From Nocardioides houyundeii (lineage in GTDB: Bacteria > Actinomycetota > Actinomycetes > Propionibacteriales > Nocardioidaceae), in the NCBI RefSeq assembly GCF_002865585.1, contig NZ_CP025581.1, positions 372,001 to 436,000 of the forward strand: DNA of 64,000 nucleotides, given 5' to 3'. This document shows, piece by piece, positions 49,329 to 62,272 of this stretch; positions within the stretch are counted from its first letter, which is position 1, and the number at the start of each line of letters is the position of its first letter. The translations under genes and the position numbers were made by a program. Under the pieces are notes generated by a model. That model saw only the letters and a program-made list of their open reading frames with translations, ran no database searches and was not told where the DNA came from.

Positions 49329-50155
49329 TCAGCCGAAGAGGTCCGGGTCCGGACCCGTGCGGCCCTCGGGGCCACGGTCCAGGCCGCTGAGCGTGGCCAT
49401 CTGCTCCGAGGTCAGCTCGAAGTCCAGGATCTCGGCGTTCTCCCGCATCCGCTGGGGTGGGTGGTCTTCGGGAAGATCACGTCCCCGCGCTGCAGGTGCC
49501 AGCGCAGCGTGACCTGGGCCGGCGTACGGCCGAGCCGGTCGGCGATCTCCACGATCGGCTCGGACCGGGAGACCGCGCCCCTGGCGATGGGGGACCAGGC
49601 CTCGGTGACCACGCCGTGCCGGGCGTTGGCGGCGCGGACCGCCTCGTTGATGAAGAAGGGGTGCACCTCGACCTGGTTGACCACCGGCACCACGCCGGTC
49701 TCGGCGACCACCCGGTCCAGGTGGTCGGGCTGGAAGTTCGAGACCCCGGCGGAGGTGACCAGGCCCTCCTCGACGAAGGAGACCAGGGCCCGCCACGCAG
49801 TCACGTAGTCGTCACGCGAGGGCAGCGGCCAGTGGATCAGGAAGAGGTCGACCCGGTCCAGCCCGAGCTTGGTCAGGGACTCCTCCAGGCTGCGCCGAGC
49901 CCGGGCCGGCTCGTGGTTGGGGTTGTCCAGCTTGGTGGTGACGTAGAGCTCCTCGCGAGGTACGCCGGACTCGCGCAGCGCCCGCCCCACGCCGGCCTCG
50001 TTGCCGTACATCTGGGCGGTGTCGATGTGCCGGTAGCCCAGCTCCAGGGCCGCCGCGACCACCTGCTGCGCGTCCTGGTCGCTCACCTTGTAGGTGCCCA
50101 GGCCCAGCTGGGGGATGGAGGTGCCGTCGTGGAGGGGGAGGTGGGGGAGGTCCAT
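49329..50155 (-). pseudogene. aldo/keto reductase, frameshifted near the 3' end
   Basis: The main frame (50155-49412) gives about 240 residues of an aldo/keto reductase with LGLGTYKVSDQDAQQVV, GYRHIDTAQMYGNEAGVGRA, catalytic Tyr in that segment, Lys in YVTTKLDN, His in LFLIHWPLP and the C-terminal IFPKTTHP. At G49454-49457 the frame changes: the natural end RMRENAEILDFELTSEQMAT then continues to the stop at 49329 in another frame. Restoring one C (CCCC to CCCCC on the coding strand) would mend it. It may be a sequencing error. TACGGT 7 nt upstream supports ATG 50155. Confidence 0.85.
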
Positions 50156-50208
50156 GTCACTCACCGTATCCACCCACCGGGTGCCGTCGCGTGGCATCCT
50201 CGTCGTCC

Positions 50209-51906
50209 ATGACCAGCACCGCGAAAGCGCCCGAGAGCACCGACTCCCCGCTCCGGCGCTACGCCCGGATCGCCCGCTTGGCCTATCGGCACGGCCGGGG
50301 CGACCTGCTCCAGGGGCTGGAGATGGACGAGTTCAGCCACGACGACGACCCGCCGCTGGGCGACGACGACAAGGCCGAGGCCTTCGCCCGTGACCTGGAG
50401 AAGATGGGTCCGACGTACATCAAGCTGGGCCAGCTGCTCTCCACCCGCTTCGACCTGCTGCCCGCGGCCTACACCCAGGCCCTCGCGCGGCTCCAGGACG
50501 ACGTCACGCCGTTCGGGTTCGAAGCCGTGCGCGAGATCGTCGAGGCCGAGCTGGGCGGGCGCCTGGAGGACCTGTACGGCGACTTCGACCCGGAGCCGAT
50601 GGCGGCGGCCAGCCTGGGCCAGGTGCACCGGGCGACCCTGCGCAACGGCCGGGAGGTGGTGGTCAAGGTGCAGCGTCCCGAGGCCCGGGACGTGGCTCGC
50701 GCCGACATGGACACCCTGGCCAGCCTGGCCGCCATGATCGACCGGCGTACCGACGTGGGGCGGCGCTACGGCTTCGAGAAGCTGGTCGCCCAGTTCCGCC
50801 AGTCCCTGGCCGGGGAGCTGGACTACCGCCGCGAGGCGCGCAACCTGCAGCGTTTTGGGAGGCTCGTCGAGCCCTACGACCTGCTGCTGGTCCCGCAGCC
50901 CGTGCCCGCGCTGAGCACCGGCCGGGTGCTGACCATGGACCTGGTCGAGGGACGCAAGGTGACCGAGCTGGGCAAGCTGGCACTCCTGGACCTCGACTCC
51001 GCTCCCGTGGCCGAGCAGCTCTTCGCCTGCTACCTGCACCTGATGCTCGGGGAGGGGGTGCTGCACGCCGACCCGCACCCGGGCAACCTGCTGCTCACCG
51101 ACGACGGCCGGCTGGCCCTGCTGGACCTCGGCATGGTCGTCTCGGTGCCGCCGCGGCTGCAGGACAAGGTGGTCAAGCTCCTGCTCGCCATCACCGACGG
51201 CGACGGCGAGGAGGTCGCCGCGGTGCTCGCCGAGATGGGGCACCAGCTGCCGGACTACGACGCCGGGGCCTTCCGCAACGACGTCGCCCACCTGGTCTCC
51301 GAGGCCGTGGGGGCCGGCCCGGACCTGCAGGCCGGCATGGTCCTGGTCGAGCTGAGCCGGCTCTCGGGGCTGCACGGGCTGCGTCCTCCGGCGGAGATGT
51401 CGCTGATCGGCAAGGCGCTGCTCAACCTGGACAGCTCCACCCTGCACCTCGATCCGGACTTCTCCCCGGCCGAGGCGCTGCGCGACAACGTCTCCGCCAT
51501 CCTGGCCAGCGGGCTCGGGGTGAGCCCAGGCGGCATCATGGCTGCCGCGATCGAGGCGAAGGAGTTCGCCAAGCTGCTGCCCCGCCGCGCCAACCGCATC
51601 CTGGACAACCTGGCCGCCGGGGAGTTCAACGTCCGGGTCGACGCCCTCGACGAGGAGCGGCTGCACACCGTGCTGCTGCGGGTCGCGAACCGGATCACCC
51701 TGGGGATGGTGATCGCGGCGATGCTGGTCGGCGCCGCGCTGATGATGCGGGTCGACGAGGGGCCGCGACTCTTCGGGGTCCCCGGCGTGGCGCTGAGCTT
51801 CTTCACCCTCGCGGTGCTCGCGGGGGTGGCGCTGACGGTCTGGATCGTGACCACCGACGGCAAGGTGGCCGCCCGACCCCGCTCCCGGCCCGGGGACCGC
51901 GGCTGA
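50209..51906 (+). CDS. ABC1/UbiB (AarF)-family kinase-like protein
   Basis: The 565-residue protein has the atypical-kinase ABC1 core: KMGPTYIKLGQLLSTRFDLL (KxGQ motif), AAASLGQVHRATL (the Ala-rich nucleotide loop), VVVKVQRP (Lys), GELDYRREARN (ExD), GVLHADPHPGNLLL (catalytic loop) and LALLDLGMV (DFG-like). Two C-terminal membrane helices follow (ITLGMVIAAMLVGAALMM; VALSFFTLAVLAGVALTVW). The family supports quinone or lipid metabolism and has ATPase activity; the actinobacterial role is undefined. I favour ATG 50209 over a GTG at 50191. Confidence 0.87.
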   Translation: MTSTAKAPESTDSPLRRYARIARLAYRHGRGDLLQGLEMDEFSHDDDPPLGDDDKAEAFARDLEKMGPTYIKLGQLLSTRFDLLPAAYTQALARLQDDVTPFGFEAVREIVEAELGGRLEDLYGDFDPEPMAAASLGQVHRATLRNGREVVVKVQRPEARDVARADMDTLASLAAMIDRRTDVGRRYGFEKLVAQFRQSLAGELDYRREARNLQRFGRLVEPYDLLLVPQPVPALSTGRVLTMDLVEGRKVTELGKLALLDLDSAPVAEQLFACYLHLMLGEGVLHADPHPGNLLLTDDGRLALLDLGMVVSVPPRLQDKVVKLLLAITDGDGEEVAAVLAEMGHQLPDYDAGAFRNDVAHLVSEAVGAGPDLQAGMVLVELSRLSGLHGLRPPAEMSLIGKALLNLDSSTLHLDPDFSPAEALRDNVSAILASGLGVSPGGIMAAAIEAKEFAKLLPRRANRILDNLAAGEFNVRVDALDEERLHTVLLRVANRITLGMVIAAMLVGAALMMRVDEGPRLFGVPGVALSFFTLAVLAGVALTVWIVTTDGKVAARPRSRPGDRG

Positions 51907-52003
51907 GGGACGTCCGCCTCCTCAGGTCGGCGGTCTCGCCTGGGAAAATCGGCCCCCGTTCGGGAACAATCCCCGGACGTACGTGCGTTGAACTCCATGA
52001 ACG

Positions 52004-52028
52004 AAGTTGAGTTGAAGCCACTCAACTT
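52004..52028 (+). promoter_or_regulatory. HAIR element (HspR operator) before dnaK
   Basis: AAGTTGAGT (52004-52012), 7 bp, ACTCAACTT (52020-52028): a perfect inverted repeat close to the HAIR consensus CTTGAGT-N7-ACTCAAG, 91 bp upstream of dnaK. HspR with DnaK as co-repressor would act here. The same arms occur before clpB. Confidence 0.9.
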
Positions 52029-52118
52029 GTTTGCCAGAATCGCTCCCAAGGGCGCAGGATGGCGTCACCAGATCTTTCCCGGGACGTTCCCGGGACGCGA
52101 CAACGGAGGTAACCCAAC

Positions 52119-53965
<1,847 letters not shown>

Positions 53966-53969
<4 letters not shown>

Positions 53970-54700
53970 CTCCTCCCCCCACTGGCTCGGCGGGGGGCTC
54001 CCAGGAGCCGCCCGCAGCGGACGGGACCTTCGGGGCCGGCGCCGGCGAGATGGCGGCCGAGACCGAGGTCGAGGCACCCCTGACTGATCAGGGGGCCTCG
54101 GCCCCGGCCCGGACGGCTGACAAGTCCGGCGACAAGCCGGCCGACTCCAGCACGGCGGAGGAGGACATCGCCAAGGCGCGGTCCGACGTCGCGGCCCTGA
54201 CTGCCGACCTGCAGCGGCTGCAGGCCGAGTACCTCAACTACAAGCGCCGGGTCGACCGGGACCGCCAGCTGGTGGCCGAGAACGCGGCGTACAAGGCGCT
54301 GCTTCCGGTGATCGAGGTCCTCGACACCGTCGACCGGGCCAGGGAGGCCGGTGAGGTCGACGGCGGGTTCAAGGCGGTCGCCGAGCAGCTCGAGCGGGCG
54401 GTCGCGGTCTCCGGGCTGTCCCGCTTCGGTGCCGCGGGCGACGCGTTCGACCCGCAGCTGCACGAGGCGCTCAGCCACCTGGGCGAGGACCCCGACGTCG
54501 CGGTGACCACCGTCAAGGTGGTGGCCAAGGGCGGCTACCGGATGGGCGAGCGGGTGGTCCGCGCCGCTCAGGTGCTGGTGGTGGACCCCGCGTCCAGCCC
54601 GGCGGCGCCGGCCGACTCCGAGCAGTCGACCGGGGAGCCGCAGGACCAGAGCGGCGAGCCGGACCCGGCGTCCGAGACAGGTATCCCGCCCAGCTCCTGA
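53966..54700 (+). CDS. grpE: nucleotide exchange factor GrpE
   Basis: The 244-residue protein has a disordered acidic N-terminus (about 1-65), a long coiled coil ([20 protein letters not shown]) and the C-terminal beta-wing ([34 protein letters not shown]). It exchanges ADP for ATP on DnaK. The C-terminal 35 residues are low complexity. The GTG is coupled to dnaK by a 4-bp overlap. The gap to dnaJ holds a strong palindrome. Confidence 0.95.
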
Positions 54701-54744
54701 GCGTGGTGCCCGAGGAACGACAGCCCGAACAGACACACTGCAAG

Positions 54745-54774
54745 CCGCACCGCGGTCACCGCACCGCGGTGCGG
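54745..54774 (+). repeat. GC-rich palindrome and direct repeat between grpE and dnaJ
   Basis: CCGCACCGCGGT occurs at 54745-54756 and again at 54759-54770; the second copy is part of the perfect 16-bp palindrome CCGCACCGCGGTGCGG (54759-54774). In the transcript it would form a very stable hairpin inside the heat-shock operon, 50 bp before dnaJ. It could be a processing or partial termination site. Confidence 0.6.
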
Positions 54775-54823
54775 CGCGCAGGTTCGGGCGACATGAGAAC
54801 GATGGCGAGAGGAGGGTGAGCGA

Positions 54824-56011
54824 GTGAGCGCGACCGACGGCATGCGTGCCGACTGGGCAGGCAAGGACTTCTACTCCGTGCTGGGGGTGAAGAAGGATGC
54901 CTCCGCCTCGGAGATCAAGACTGCCTATCGCAAGCTCGCCCGGGAGAACCATCCCGACTCCAACCCGGGCAACGAGGCCAAGCACGAGAAGTTCAAGGAG
55001 ATCGCGGAGGCCTACGACGTCCTCGGCGACGCCGAGAAGCGCAAGAAGTACGACGAGATGCGCTCCCTCTACGGATCCGGCGGCTTCGGCGGCCGCAGCA
55101 CCGGCGGCGGTGCCGGCGGGTTCGACTTCAACGACCTCTTCGGGGACCGGGGCCAGCCCGGTGCCGGTGGTGCCGGCGGCGGGTTCGGCGACGTCTTCAG
55201 CGACCTGTTCGGAGGTGGGGGTGGCCGGCAGCGGGGACGCGCCCAGGCGCGACCCCAGCGGGGCGCCGATGTCGAGACGACGGCGACCATCAGCTTCACC
55301 GACGCCATCGACGGAGTGACGATCTCCCTCCGGTTGACCTCCGACGCTGCCTGCCCGACCTGCCACGGCACGGGCGGGAAGCCGGGCACCAAGCCGCACG
55401 TGTGCACCACCTGCGAGGGCGCCGGCTACGTGGTGTCCTCGGTCGGCGGTGCCTTCTCGATGAACGAGCAGTGCCCGACCTGCGGCGGTCGCCAGCTGGT
55501 CTACGACGACCCCTGCCCCACCTGCCACGGCAGCGGCCGCGGGGTGTCCTCGCGCTCCATCCAGGCGCGCATCCCCGCCGGGGTGAAGGACGGTCAGCGC
55601 ATCCGGCTCAAGGGCAAGGGCGGCTCCGGCGAGAACGGCGGACCGGCCGGTGACCTGCTGGTCACCGTCAAGGTCGGCAAGCACCGGGTCTTCGGGCGCA
55701 CGGGCGACAACCTCACCCTGGAGGTCCCGGTCTCCTTCGACGAGGCGGCCCTCGGGGCGGAGGTGAAGATTCCGACGCTCGGGGGCATGCCGGTGACGCT
55801 CAAGATCCCGGCCGGCACTCCGAGCGGCCGCACCTTCCGGGTCCGCGGCAAGGGCGTGACCAGGCGGGACGGCACCAAGGGCGACCTGCTCGCGACCGTC
55901 GAGGTGCAGGTGCCGGCAGTGCTCAACCAGGCGGCTCGCGAGGCCGTGGAGGCCTACCGGGACGCCACCACTGACCGGCCGTTGCGCACGAACCTGTTCC
56001 AGGGTGCCTGA
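54824..56011 (+). CDS. dnaJ: chaperone DnaJ
   Basis: The 395-residue type I Hsp40 has a J domain with HPD (about 45-47 in [11 protein letters not shown]), a Gly/Phe-rich linker and the zinc domain with [24 protein letters not shown] and CPTCHGSG. The third repeat lacks the usual final Gly (CxxCxGxQ). The C-terminal substrate-binding beta domains end with [13 protein letters not shown]. It stimulates DnaK ATPase and delivers clients. The GTG follows a GGAGGGTGAG ribosome site. Its stop overlaps hspR by one base (TGATG). Confidence 0.96.
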   Translation: MSATDGMRADWAGKDFYSVLGVKKDASASEIKTAYRKLARENHPDSNPGNEAKHEKFKEIAEAYDVLGDAEKRKKYDEMRSLYGSGGFGGRSTGGGAGGFDFNDLFGDRGQPGAGGAGGGFGDVFSDLFGGGGGRQRGRAQARPQRGADVETTATISFTDAIDGVTISLRLTSDAACPTCHGTGGKPGTKPHVCTTCEGAGYVVSSVGGAFSMNEQCPTCGGRQLVYDDPCPTCHGSGRGVSSRSIQARIPAGVKDGQRIRLKGKGGSGENGGPAGDLLVTVKVGKHRVFGRTGDNLTLEVPVSFDEAALGAEVKIPTLGGMPVTLKIPAGTPSGRTFRVRGKGVTRRDGTKGDLLATVEVQVPAVLNQAAREAVEAYRDATTDRPLRTNLFQGA

Positions 56012-56442
56012 TGAGCGGCCCCGGGGCCCCATCGCCTGACGCCGCGGTCTACGTCATCTCGGTCGCGGCGGAGCTGACGGGGCTGCATCCCCAGACCCTG
56101 CGCACCTATGAGCGGATGGGCCTGATCCGGCCCGGGCGCACCAGCGGCGGGGGACGTCGCTACTCCCACCGTGACCTGGAGCTGCTGCGCGAGATCGCCA
56201 GCCTGACCAGCTCCGGGATCGGGCTGGACGGGGTACGGCGGATCCTCGCGCTGGACTCCGAGGTCGCCGAGCTGCGAGCCCGCAACGCAGAGCTCGAGGC
56301 AGAGCTTGCGGCGGCCCGTGACCTGCTGCGCCGGAGGGCCAACCCGATGGGGGCCACCGTCAGCGCGGTCAACCGGCTGCCGGTGCTGCGGCGGCCCGAG
56401 CCGCCGCAGTCCCTGGTCGTCTGGCGCCGACGTGGCTTCTAG
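56011..56442 (+). CDS. hspR: heat-shock repressor HspR (MerR family)
   Basis: The 143-residue protein has a MerR-type winged helix: AVYVISVAAELTGLHPQTLR, TYERMGLIRPGRTSGGGRRY (about 10-50), then a coiled-coil dimer helix (EVAELRARNAELEAELAAAR). The VYVISVAAELTGLHPQTLRTYE segment is characteristic of HspR. It binds HAIR repeats with DnaK and represses dnaK and clpB until heat shock. Both HAIR sites lie in this window. The stop TAG abuts the natural end of the convergent secreted-protein gene. Confidence 0.94.
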   Translation: MSGPGAPSPDAAVYVISVAAELTGLHPQTLRTYERMGLIRPGRTSGGGRRYSHRDLELLREIASLTSSGIGLDGVRRILALDSEVAELRARNAELEAELAAARDLLRRRANPMGATVSAVNRLPVLRRPEPPQSLVVWRRRGF

Positions 56443-56470
56443 CGCTTGACCTTCTTGGGCTTCGTCTTCA

Positions 56471-57853
56471 TCACCAGCGAGGGGTAGCCGGGGCCTTGGC
56501 GGTGACCTTGGCCTGCAGCTTCTTGCCGGCGTACTTCTTGGTGATCTTGAACTTCGCCTTGGTCGCGCCCTTGATCTTCTTGCCGTTGGCGAACCACTGG
56601 ATCTTGACCTTGGCGCTGGACGGCGTCACCTTGCCGACGACCGCCTTGAGGGCGCCGCCGACCTTGGCCGAGCCCTTGGCGACCGGGGTGCCCTGCGGGG
56701 TGCCGAAACCGATGGTCGCGGGCACGCTCGGGACGACAGGCGGGACCGGGACCGGGGCGGGCGGGGCCGGCGGCGTGGTCGGCTCGTCGGTCGGCTCGTC
56801 AGTCGGCTCGTCAGTCGGCGGGACGTAGCCGTCCGCCGGGGTGCCGAGGGTGACGTTGACGCCGGGGGCGATGTTGCCCGCGGTGACCGTGACGTCGGCG
56901 GCCTCCTCGATGGTGCCGGCGTTCGGGTAGAACTTGGAGTCGAACCAGTTGGTCGACCAGTCGTCGAACTGGAGCCGGTAGGTACCGGCCAGCAGCCGCT
57001 CCACGTCGTAGAAGCCGTCGGCGTCGGAGTAGGCCCACGCGACCGGCACCCACGCGCCGCGCACCAGGGTGCTCACGGTGACCTGGGCCTCCGGGAGAGC
57101 CAGGCCCTCGGGGCCGGTCACCCGGCCCATGATGTGTCCGGCCAGCGCCAGCTCGGCGTCGACCTGGACGTCGGTGCGGTTGGTGACCACGACGTCCGTG
57201 GCGTCCTCGACGCGGGCGGCGTCGTCGTAGTACTCGTCGGCGTGGATGCCGGAGTCGTCGGTGAAGCCGACCCGGTAGGTGCCGTCGGCCCGGGGGTCGA
57301 AGGCGTAGCCGCCGTCGGCGTCCACGAAGGCCCAGTCGATGCTGGCCCAGTAGGACTCGGCCGCGTTCCACTGGTAGAGGTAGGCGTAGACCTCCACCTG
57401 GGGAGCGGTCGAGGCCAGCGTCGCGGTGCCGTAGATCTCGCCACCGCGGGCGAGCTCGGCGTCGTAGCCGGTCTTGACGTCCCCGTCGCCGACGGTGATG
57501 TCCTGAGCCTGCTCGACGTCGGTGACGTCGTCGTAGAACTCCTCGACCAGACCCGGGTGCTCGAAGCCCAGGCGGTAGGTGCCGGGAGCCAGGTCCGGCA
57601 CGGTGTAGCTGCCGTCGGGCTCGACCCAGGTGTTGGTCGCCTGCCGCCACTCCGGGCTGTCGGGCGAGCCGACGTTCTGGTAGGCGCTGACGGTGACGTC
57701 GTCGGCGAACAGGCCCGCGGGCACGGTCACCGTGCCCTGGACGGTGGCCGTGCCGGGGGCGGCAGAGGCGCCCGGGGCGACCAGGACGGTGGCCGCGAGG
57801 GCGAGGAAGAGCGACACCGATGCGGCGTAGAACTTGGTTGTGGGGGAGCGCAC
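56471..57853 (-). CDS. secreted protein with carboxypeptidase-regulatory-like repeats; C-terminus frameshifted
   Basis: The protein (about 460 residues) has a signal peptide (FYAASVSLFLALAATVLVAP; cleavage near ASAAPG). Three or four repeats of about 90 residues follow, each with GSYTVPDLAPGTYRLGFEHP-type strands and an acidic EEFYDDVTDVEQA loop, as in the SpaA/Cna-B or carboxypeptidase regulatory fold. A PTDEP linker and a KVTPSSAKVKIQWFANGKKI domain end it. The reading frame stops at 56471, but one lost C at 56488-56489 explains this; the restored frame ends PSLVMKTKPKKVKR at 56439. GTG 57853 follows GGAGGT. Confidence 0.75.
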   Translation of the reverse strand: MRSPTTKFYAASVSLFLALAATVLVAPGASAAPGTATVQGTVTVPAGLFADDVTVSAYQNVGSPDSPEWRQATNTWVEPDGSYTVPDLAPGTYRLGFEHPGLVEEFYDDVTDVEQAQDITVGDGDVKTGYDAELARGGEIYGTATLASTAPQVEVYAYLYQWNAAESYWASIDWAFVDADGGYAFDPRADGTYRVGFTDDSGIHADEYYDDAARVEDATDVVVTNRTDVQVDAELALAGHIMGRVTGPEGLALPEAQVTVSTLVRGAWVPVAWAYSDADGFYDVERLLAGTYRLQFDDWSTNWFDSKFYPNAGTIEEAADVTVTAGNIAPGVNVTLGTPADGYVPPTDEPTDEPTDEPTTPPAPPAPVPVPPVVPSVPATIGFGTPQGTPVAKGSAKVGGALKAVVGKVTPSSAKVKIQWFANGKKIKGATKAKFKITKKYAGKKLQAKVTAKAPATPRW

Positions 57854-57945
57854 GAGACCTCCAGGACTGCTGCCGCTGGTACCTCCAGCGGTCCTCCCGC
57901 ACAGTGCCACCGCTGCGCGCGGAGCGCGGGGCGAACCAGGATCTT

Positions 57946-58794
57946 TTACTCTTCCGGGCCTGTCGCCCCCGGTCCTTCGGCGCCCTCGCGCGGCCAGTGG
58001 CCGGGACGCTCGAGCCCGGCCGGTAGGGCGGTGCGGGCGTTTCCGCGGGTAGCGTTCACCTGGGACTGTGTGAGGTAGAGCACGTCGCTCAGCCGCGCAT
58101 CCTGCACGTTCGCGTCCCGTACGTCGGCCCCGAGCAGGTCGGCCCGGCCCAGGTCGAGTCCCCGGAGGTCGGCTGCCAGCAGCAGCGCGCCGTGCAGGTC
58201 GGCGTCCTTGAGCGTGGCGCCCCCGTGAGCGCCCGACCGGAGGTCCCGTCCGCTGAGGTCGGTGCGGGACAGGTCGGAGGCGTCAGTGGGTCGCAGCCGC
58301 GCGGACCCGGCGCGCAGGAGGGCCCCGACCTGGCCCATGACCTCGTCCATGTCCAGCACGAGCAGCTCGGTGGGGGAGAGCGCGACAGCGTCGGCGAGCT
58401 GGGCGAGGAGCACCTCGGCGTCCGGGGCGGGGGAGCGCTGCGACACCTCCACCAGGTGTCGCAGCGCCTCGTGCAGCATCCGCATCACCGAGAGCACCGC
58501 CGCCATCTCGCCCCGGTCCGCGCCCGGGTCGCGCCAGGAGCGGCCGGCGTACGTCACCTGGGTGACCTGCTGCCCGGCGCCGAAGCAGTCGAAGACGGTG
58601 CAGCCGGGCCAGCCCCGCTCGCGCAGCGACTCATGGATGGTGCACCGATCGGCGGAGGACAGGTGGTGGCAGGCCGGACCCGCCGGCTTGTCCACCCCGA
58701 AGCCGGAGTCGGCGCGGAACGGGGTCACCACGCAGCACAGGGCCGCACACGAGGAGCAGTCGGCCCTGAGCAGGGGGAGGGGGGCGCGGATCAC
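57946..58794 (-). CDS. Cys-rich domain plus pentapeptide-repeat protein
   Basis: The 282-residue protein has a Cys-rich N-terminus (about 10-75: ADCSSCAALCCVVTPF ... CHHLSSADRCTIHE ... GCTVFDCFGAG) resembling metal-chelating or zinc-binding clusters. A helical middle (about 90-160) follows, then five-residue repeats (about 170-245: LSRTDLSGRDLRSGAHGGAT; ADLRGLDLGRADLLGADVRD) that form a right-handed quadrilateral beta-helix. The combination is unusual; its function is unknown. It starts at GTG 58794, 16 bp after the response-regulator gene, and is probably in the same operon. Confidence 0.78.
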   Translation of the reverse strand: MIRAPLPLLRADCSSCAALCCVVTPFRADSGFGVDKPAGPACHHLSSADRCTIHESLRERGWPGCTVFDCFGAGQQVTQVTYAGRSWRDPGADRGEMAAVLSVMRMLHEALRHLVEVSQRSPAPDAEVLLAQLADAVALSPTELLVLDMDEVMGQVGALLRAGSARLRPTDASDLSRTDLSGRDLRSGAHGGATLKDADLHGALLLAADLRGLDLGRADLLGADVRDANVQDARLSDVLYLTQSQVNATRGNARTALPAGLERPGHWPREGAEGPGATGPEE

Positions 58795-58810
58795 CGGCCC
58801 ATGGTCCCAC

Positions 58811-59371
58811 TCAGCCGCGCAGCTGGCTCTCCGCGGTGGTGTCGCGGCTCGCGAAGTCCCGGCCCAGCGGGTAGGGCCGGATCGGGCGCACCGCGCCCGT
58901 GAGGCCGATCTGCTTGAGGTGCTCGGTGATCGACTTCGCCGAGACGCCCTTGACGATGTAGCCCCAGGCGCCCTCCTTGAGGGCGGCCTCGGTCATGTAG
59001 GTCGCCGAGATCGCGGAGCAGACCACGACCTTGGTGAAGGGGGAGTCCTCGTAGATCAGCGGCAGGATCTCCAGGCCGCCAATGTCGGGCATGTGCAGGT
59101 CAAGCAGCACGATGTCGGGCTTCTCGGCCCCGATCAGCGCCATGGCGCTCTCGGCATCACCGGCGTCGCCGACGACCTCGAACTCGGCCGCGTCCAGGGC
59201 GATGCGCAGCACGAAGCGCACCTCCTCGTCGTCGTCGACGATGACCACGCGCATCGGTCCGGGATAGCGCAACGACTCGAGCGTCGGCTGGGGTTGCGTG
59301 GGCTCGACCACGCTCTCCTGTGGGACCGCCGACTTGCTCTTGTCGGCGGACTGACCGCGAAACAGCTTCAC
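58811..59371 (-). CDS. response regulator (receiver domain, no DNA-binding domain)
   Basis: The 186-residue protein has a charged N-terminal extension (about 1-40) and a CheY-like receiver domain: MRVVIVDDDEEVRFVLRIAL (acidic pocket), phosphoacceptor Asp in DIVLLDLHMPDIGG, switch Ser/Thr in VVVCSAIS and Lys in WGYIVKG. About 40 residues remain after it, too few for a DNA-binding domain. No histidine kinase lies nearby. GTG 59371 follows GGAGGAATA. The gene is divergent from clpB, and the HAIR element lies between them. Confidence 0.85.
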   Translation of the reverse strand: MKLFRGQSADKSKSAVPQESVVEPTQPQPTLESLRYPGPMRVVIVDDDEEVRFVLRIALDAAEFEVVGDAGDAESAMALIGAEKPDIVLLDLHMPDIGGLEILPLIYEDSPFTKVVVCSAISATYMTEAALKEGAWGYIVKGVSAKSITEHLKQIGLTGAVRPIRPYPLGRDFASRDTTAESQLRG

Positions 59372-59461
59372 TATTCCTCCACGCCCGGGTGCTGACCGGG
59401 GGCAATCGTGCCACGGCGAAGAGCGTTCCCGCAGCAATAGTCCAAGTCGCGGCAATAGTCG

Positions 59462-59486
59462 AAGTTGAGTGGAATGCACTCAACTT
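59462..59486 (+). promoter_or_regulatory. HAIR element (HspR operator) between clpB and a response regulator
   Basis: AAGTTGAGT (59462-59470), 7 bp, ACTCAACTT (59478-59486): the same 9-bp arms and spacing as at dnaK. It is 104 bp from the clpB start and 91 bp from the divergent response-regulator start, so it may influence both. Confidence 0.9.
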
Positions 59487-59589
59487 CTGGCGTGTTTCAC
59501 CGGTGCGGGAGGACAATGGATGTGGAGCAACCGACCGGCCGTGCCGCCCCGCTCGAAGATCACCTCGTCACCAGAAAGGTCAGCCTGAC

Positions 59590-62181
<2,592 letters not shown>

Positions 62182-62193
62182 GGCCTGGCCTCC

Positions 62194-62249
62194 CGACACC
62201 TCGTCTGCCCGGCACCCCGGTGCCCCGCAGGCGAGGTGTCGCGCATTTT
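62194..62249 (+). terminator. clpB terminator hairpin
   Basis: Arms CGACACCTCGTCTGC (62194-62208) and GCAGGCGAGGTGTCG (62227-62241) pair over 15 bp with one G-T wobble. The loop holds a second small stem (GGCACC/GGTGCC). TTTT (62246-62249) follows, as in an intrinsic terminator. Confidence 0.8.
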
Positions 62250-62272
62250 GTCCCCCATGATGAGATGAGCGG

